Assembly (NCBI GenBank): GCA_030847615.1
Contig: JAUMIR010000004.1
Location: forward strand, 68,851,001-68,915,000
Source: Gambelia wislizenii
Lineage: Eukaryota > Chordata > Lepidosauria > Squamata > Crotaphytidae
Length of the DNA stretch: 64,000 nt
Reading direction: 5' to 3'
Shown piece after piece: positions 62,713 through 64,000 of the stretch (position 1 is its first letter; every line of letters starts with the position of its first letter). Both the position numbers and the translations under genes were made by a program. A model generated the notes under the pieces. That model was not told the DNA's origin and ran no database searches. It worked only from the letters and a program-made list of their open reading frames with translations.

Positions 62713-64000
62713 CTAAGGAGAGGGGGAAAAGAATACAGAGAGACTTTATATTGGCACACATTCAGTCTATTTTATATTTGTGTGTAGATATGCAATCTAT
62801 AGGCAGACGTCTAATGGAAGGTAGACATCTAATCTATATTACTTTTCTAAGCATATGAAGATACAGATCAGGTGTAGTCAGCCAAGCTAGATGTAGAGGC
62901 CCATTTTCAGCTGGAGTACTGGCCAAAAATTGCAAGCAGAAGTCACTTCTGATTGTGACTTCTGGTTAGATGGCAGCTTTTTGGGGCTGGGATTTTTGGG
63001 GGTGCGGGTTAAATCAAGCCCACAACACCTGATGCCTGCACAAGATATTTGTAACCATTGTGGGACAATCCCCTGTAAAATTTTAAGAGTATTGGGGGGG
63101 CATCTGGAACCTGGGAATGTTCTGCTTGGGACATACAGTTCCCATTCTGGGTTTTGATGTTAGATATAACCTGGCCAGTTTAATTTCTGCAGGCCCTCCC
63201 CCCCCGCCCCCCAAAATATATCCTTCTTAGTTACAAGGTTACTCTGAAACCTTTAGGAGAAGTCAGCAGAAGCATTCCAAAGGAAAGATTGCATCTACAA
63301 GTCCTTTTGGGTGTGAAAGTTGAGATGGAAAATTACATGTTGTATGTGAAGGATCACTTTCTGGAATATAGTTGTGTTGGGTTTTACTTATCCCTTTTGA
63401 AATCAGTAGCAATTAAGTGGGAGAGACTTTGGGCAAGATCCTATATACTTTTAGGACAGCATAAATATATGCTGGACCCCACAGTGGTACAACTGATTGC
63501 CCAAAAGGCACCAAGGCCTTGAGCTTTGTGCAATGTTCTATTAATTGTGCACTAGCCAAGTCAAAAATAAGAGGGCTCTCTGTGTGCTTGCAGAAGTACT
63601 GGCAGCATTAGAGGGCACTCTTATGCAATATCTGAGAAAGCACAACCCACTGCTCAATTATTTTTAAGCTTGCAGAGCATTTCAGTGGATTGGATTCAGA
63701 CTTGGAAGAGATGGTGCTCCCCCAGAGAAAAAACAGTGTTGATTTCTCTTCATCCTTTCCCTCTCCCTGGAATCCTTCCTATGCCCTAAAAATGTGTACC
63801 AGAAAGTGGGCAAAGTACAGCCCCTGGACTCCACTTTTGTGACTGCTCACCAGTCCCCAAAAGCCCCCCAACCCTGCAAAAAAAAAATGGCATGGTTTTC
63901 GAGCAATTTTGGCCTCAAAATCCCTCAGAAGGCTCCTCAAATGCATGAAAAATGTGAAAATACCCCTATCCCATGCCCACAAGCTCCCCAGAACCCCAAG
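62713..64000 (-). other. RASSF5: RASSF5 last intron (partial)
   Basis: No exon, long ORF with homology or clear mobile element was recognised. It has short homopolymer runs only (C-rich at 63197-63212, A-rich at 63879-63887). Confidence 0.5.

Noticed and set aside
1..64000. CRISPR arrays, bacterial operons or phage genes
   Set aside because: The window is vertebrate nuclear DNA with introns and retroelements; no regularly spaced repeats were seen.
62713..64000. Further RASSF5 exons
   Set aside because: No - strand open segment with splice sites and RA/SARAH-like residues was seen.

Overview
The window is nuclear DNA of a vertebrate, almost certainly a squamate reptile and probably a lizard. 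It is AT-rich, intron-rich and packed with a very mixed repeat load: CR1, L2-like, BovB/RTE-like and L1/Tx1 LINEs, Penelope-like elements, two DIRS-type tyrosine-recombinase retrotransposons, tRNA-headed and 5S-rRNA-headed SINEs, and many palindromic DNA-transposon remnants. This mixture is known from lizard genomes. The species cannot be named from sequence alone.

One complete cellular gene dominates. EIF2D (ligatin, a non-canonical translation initiation and ribosome-recycling factor) runs on the + strand from a CpG-rich promoter near 11.3-11.8 kb to a stop at 57778. It has 15 coding exons, all with GT/AG junctions and consistent phase, giving 602 codons. Its leader holds a six-codon upstream ORF in strong start context. 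Downstream and convergent, on the - strand, is the last coding exon of RASSF5 (62560-62712, SARAH-domain C-terminus) with its probable 3' UTR. From memory, EIF2D and RASSF5 also lie tail to tail in mammals, so the synteny supports both calls.

Layout. 1-11.3 kb: intergenic, with a non-LTR RT fragment, Penelope-like copies, a BovB fragment, a CpG-rich TIR element, a CR1 copy, a 5S-SINE and MITEs. 11.3-11.8 kb: EIF2D promoter and exon 1. 11.8-16.6 kb: exons 2-4 with short LINE tails and a 5S-SINE. 16.6-25.4 kb (intron 4): tRNA-SINEs, a CR1 ORF2 copy and a sense DIRS element. 25.4-32.5 kb: exons 5-9 with SINEs and a MITE. 32.5-42.3 kb (intron 9): a Penelope copy with a nested MITE, more MITEs and an L1/Tx1 copy. 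42.3-48.0 kb: exon 10, an antisense DIRS element filling most of intron 10, and exon 11. 48.0-57.8 kb: another Penelope copy, a partly duplicated antisense CR1, exons 12-15 and a tRNA-SINE. 57.8-64 kb: intergenic, then the RASSF5 3' end.

The observations most worth following are the upstream ORF in EIF2D; four Penelope-like insertions that each keep target-site duplications, three of them with inverted terminal arms, and whose arms carry a hammerhead-ribozyme-like core; SINEs that share one body but carry either a tRNA or a 5S rRNA head; and a CpG-rich transposon that looks like a mobile promoter plus first exon. No wholly new system was demonstrated.
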